A stretch of 64,000 nt of DNA from the NCBI GenBank assembly GCA_038528235.1, contig JBCBEX010000006.1, forward strand, positions 1 through 64,000. Direction: 5' to 3'. Both the position numbers and the translations under genes were made by a program. Under the pieces are notes generated by a model. The model made no database searches and was not told the origin of the DNA. It saw only the letters and a list, made by a program, of their open reading frames with translations. This DNA is from JBCBEX01 sp038528235 (lineage in GTDB: Bacteria > Bacteroidota > Rhodothermia > Rhodothermales > Rubricoccaceae). The stretch's first letter is position 1. Each line of letters starts with the position of its first letter. Shown here piece by piece: positions 61,830 through 64,000 of this stretch.

Positions 61830-63122
61830 ATGACCAGGACGACACACCCCTCAGAAGGGCGCGTATCGGTTCGCACCGCACTTTTCGCTCTCTTGTTCCC
61901 GGCGCTCTGCCTGGCAGCCGCGCTCGGAGCGCCGGAGGCGCAGGCGCAGGAGTTCAAGCTCGGCGGCTTCATCAAGGCGTCGTACTACTACGACACCCAG
62001 CAACTCGTCGCCGCCCGCGAGGGCGACTTCCTGCTCTACCCGGCCTTCGCCACGAGCGCCGACGACGAGCCGAACGACACCGACAACCTGCTCTTCTTCC
62101 CGTTCTTCTCGCGGCTCTCGCTCGGCATCAGCGACCTGCCGGAGACCCTCGGCGCGAAGACGACCGGCTACCTCGAAACCGACTTCTTCGGGCCGGGCAA
62201 CGACACGCAGAACACGCTGCGCATCCGCCGGGCGACGGTCAAGCTCGACTGGGCTACCCACGAGGTGCTCGCGGGCATGGAGTGGTCGCCGCTCTTCCTC
62301 TCGTCGTGGGCGCGCACCGTGGCCACGGAGGCCGGGGCGCCGTTCAACCCGTTTGCGCGCGAGATGATGATCAAGCTCGTGCTCAAACCGGGCAACTTTC
62401 GCGTCACGGGCCTCATCTCCCAGCAGCGCGATGCCTTCCAAGAAATCCCGTTCACTCCGCCCGGCGGCGCGACGGTTCCCGGCGTGAAGCAGCAACAGCA
62501 GGCTGGTCTCCCCGGCGTGATGATGGGGGTAGAGTATGTCGCAGAAGGCGGTAGCACAGTCGGCGTCAACAGCTACTACAAGTGGATTCGGCCGACACTC
62601 ACCAGCGACCGGTTCAGCGCGGGTACGGTTCAGGCCTACGCGAATCTCCTCACGCCCGGCCTGGAAGCGCGTGGCAACATCACCTTCGGTGGGGACCTCT
62701 CGGACCACCTCATGACCGGAGGCTATGCCGTCATCGGGCCGCTGGCGGACAACAACTTCGAGCCGCTCAACACCGTCGCTGGCTGGCTCGACCTGCAAAC
62801 GACGGGGGCCGTCAGCCTCGGCATCTTCGGCGGGTATCTCCAAAACCTCGGCACGGCCGAAGACGGCATCGACCCGACCACGGTGCAGTTTGTGGCGCGT
62901 GGCTACGGCGGGACCCCGATCGAGAACGTGTGGCGCGTGAGCCCGCGTCTGACCTACACCTCGGGTAAGGTCCGCATCGGTGCCGAAGTGCAGGCCACGG
63001 GGGCCAACTACGTCACCGGAGCGACGGTCACGGACGTCTACGACGACAGCCTCACGCCCTCCGGGACTACGGAAAGCGTCATCAACATCCGCGGTGACCT
63101 CTCGGTCTTCCTCTTTTTCTAA
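61830..63122 (+). CDS. DcaP-like outer-membrane porin
   Basis: 430 residues from ATG 61830, preceded by GGGAGG, one of the few clear Shine-Dalgarno sites here. Signal peptide: hydrophobic stretch ending QAQ at about residue 38. The mature part starts FKLGGFIKASYYYDTQQL, with alternating beta strands (SRLSLGISDLPETLG, GYAVIGPLADNNFEP) and an aromatic-rich end (LSVFLFF). These are features of DcaP-type porins for organic acids. Its position between acs and a symporter pair points to acetate or another small acid as substrate, which is inference. Confidence 0.75.
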   Translation: MTRTTHPSEGRVSVRTALFALLFPALCLAAALGAPEAQAQEFKLGGFIKASYYYDTQQLVAAREGDFLLYPAFATSADDEPNDTDNLLFFPFFSRLSLGISDLPETLGAKTTGYLETDFFGPGNDTQNTLRIRRATVKLDWATHEVLAGMEWSPLFLSSWARTVATEAGAPFNPFAREMMIKLVLKPGNFRVTGLISQQRDAFQEIPFTPPGGATVPGVKQQQQAGLPGVMMGVEYVAEGGSTVGVNSYYKWIRPTLTSDRFSAGTVQAYANLLTPGLEARGNITFGGDLSDHLMTGGYAVIGPLADNNFEPLNTVAGWLDLQTTGAVSLGIFGGYLQNLGTAEDGIDPTTVQFVARGYGGTPIENVWRVSPRLTYTSGKVRIGAEVQATGANYVTGATVTDVYDDSLTPSGTTESVINIRGDLSVFLFF

Positions 63123-63191
63123 GTCGCCTCGTCACGGCCGCGTCGTGACCGGCGGCGCGGCCTGGTTTTCAACCAATCAACCTCTCTGGAT

Positions 63192-63482
63192 ATGGCTACC
63201 ATGACCCGCCAGGCCTACTGGCAGCGCCAAGTCAAGCGCATCGCGATTCTGCTGACGATCTGGTTTGTCGTCGCCTACGTGATGGGCATCTTCCTCGCAC
63301 CGACGCTCAACCAGTTCAGCTTCGGCGGGGTGCCGTTTGGCTTCTGGATGGCGCAGCAGGGCTCCATCTTCGTCTTCATCTCGCTGATCTGGATCTACGC
63401 CTACTTCTCGGACAAGGCCGACAAGGAAGCGGGGCTCAACGAGACGGACGACAACATGTCGTCGGCGAGCGCCGCGCACTAA
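63192..63482 (+). CDS. DUF4212 family small subunit of a sodium:solute symporter
   Basis: 96 residues. The pattern MTRQAYWQRQVKRIAILLTI, then two membrane helices (LLTIWFVVAYVMGIFLAPTL and FVFISLIWIYAYF) with a Phe/Gly-rich loop FGGVPFGFWMAQQGS, fits the DUF4212 family. Members are encoded directly before a large symporter subunit of the VC_2705 group. The next gene, 33 bases downstream, is exactly that. Likely one complex for uptake of a small organic acid such as acetate. Confidence 0.92.
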   Translation: MATMTRQAYWQRQVKRIAILLTIWFVVAYVMGIFLAPTLNQFSFGGVPFGFWMAQQGSIFVFISLIWIYAYFSDKADKEAGLNETDDNMSSASAAH

Positions 63483-63515
63483 TCACACCCACTCCAACCT
63501 CAACCCCACGGAATC

Positions 63516-64000
63516 ATGGGAATCCAAGAATGGACCTGGGTCACTGTTGGCCTGACGTTCTCCGCGTACCTCTACATCGGCTACCGCAGCCGCGTGGCCT
63601 CCACGAAGGGCTTCTACGTGGCTGGCCAGGGCATCTCAGCGATCGCCAACGGCGCCGCCACGGGTGCTGACTGGATGAGCGCCGCCTCCTTCATCTCGAT
63701 GGCGGGCCTCATCTCCTTCCAGGGCTTCGACGGCTCAGTCTACCTCATGGGCTGGACCGGCGGCTACGTGCTCCTCGCCCTGCTCCTCGCGCCGTTCCTC
63801 CGGAAGTTTGGGCAGTACACCGTCCCCGACTTTGTGGCCGAGCGGTACTACTCGCAGGCCGCGCGCGTCGTGGCAGCCATCGCGGCCATCTTTGTCTCGT
63901 TCACCTACGTGGCCGGTCAAATGGGTGGCGTTGGCGTGGCCTTCAGCCGCTTCCTCGGCGTCTCGTTTGAGATGGGCGTGGTCATAGGCATGGTCATCGT
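63516..64000 (+). CDS. Sodium:solute symporter large subunit, VC_2705-like (partial, runs off the window)
   Basis: The first 161 residues from ATG 63516 are visible and the gene continues past the end. SSS fold: WTWVTVGLTFSAYLYIGYRS (TM1), FYVAGQGISAIANGAATGAD with WMSAASFISMAGLISFQGFD following, and FVAERYYSQAARVVAAIAAI. It pairs with the DUF4212 subunit immediately upstream and belongs to the same region as acetyl-CoA synthetase and the porin, so uptake of acetate or a related acid is the best guess. It differs from the sugar-type SSS gene at 50613. Confidence 0.92.
   Translation, partial: MGIQEWTWVTVGLTFSAYLYIGYRSRVASTKGFYVAGQGISAIANGAATGADWMSAASFISMAGLISFQGFDGSVYLMGWTGGYVLLALLLAPFLRKFGQYTVPDFVAERYYSQAARVVAAIAAIFVSFTYVAGQMGGVGVAFSRFLGVSFEMGVVIGMVI

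Overview
The window is high-GC DNA with long, densely packed genes. It looks like a Rhodothermales-type bacterium (Rhodothermota, the high-GC relatives of Bacteroidota such as Salinibacter or Rubricoccus). Pointers are a secreted protease ending in a type IX secretion (type A) sorting domain, a DUF5686 outer-membrane protein with a carboxypeptidase-regulatory-like domain, a TolC/RND outer-membrane efflux set, and few Shine-Dalgarno sites. The genus is inference. I found no rRNA, tRNA, CRISPR array, transposase or prophage.

Layout. 1-0.6 kb: the end of a gene and a barstar-like inhibitor facing each other across a palindromic repeat. 0.6-7.6 kb: a TetR / TolC / membrane-fusion lipoprotein / RND pump operon. 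Its gaps hold two repeat families, and a third copy of one repeat sits in frame inside the pump gene. 7.6-14 kb: an acetyltransferase gene broken by one stop codon, fumarylacetoacetase, a BadF/GlcNAc-kinase-like protein, a divergent penicillin-acylase homologue, a carboxylesterase and a small membrane protein. 14.4-19.2 kb: a 1618-residue exported TPR-CHAT (caspase-like) protein. 19.5-20.8 kb: a HipA-like kinase coupled to a DUF3037 protein. 21-23.6 kb: three membrane-anchored proteins laid out like the PilW/PilX/PilV minor pilins but without prepilin cleavage motifs. 23.6-30.7 kb: metabolic, thioredoxin-like, HD-domain and dioxygenase genes and a DUF5686 protein.

31.2-41.4 kb is a compact type IV pilus / type II secretion-like operon: PilC-type platform, PilB-type ATPase, PilT-type ATPase with an altered Asp box, a PilM-PilN fusion, a PilO-PilP fusion and a secretin. 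It has no pilin and no prepilin peptidase, and its leader can form five consecutive hairpins. 41.5-50.4 kb: a GT-C-like membrane protein, an AI-2E family protein, a lipoprotein, mannose-1-phosphate guanylyltransferase, a GT4 glycosyltransferase and the type IX protease. 50.6-54.7 kb: an SSS transporter, amylosucrase and an ArsR regulator.

54.8-64 kb reads as an acetate or small-organic-acid sensing and uptake region: a small membrane protein, a CbrA-like transporter-histidine kinase, a single-domain response regulator, a kinase-like protein that has lost its histidine, acetyl-CoA synthetase behind an AT-rich leader, a DcaP-like porin, and a DUF4212 small subunit with its large symporter subunit, which runs off the end. 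Most start codons here were moved inward from the longest open frame to the signal peptide, lipobox or domain start; this is stated per gene.
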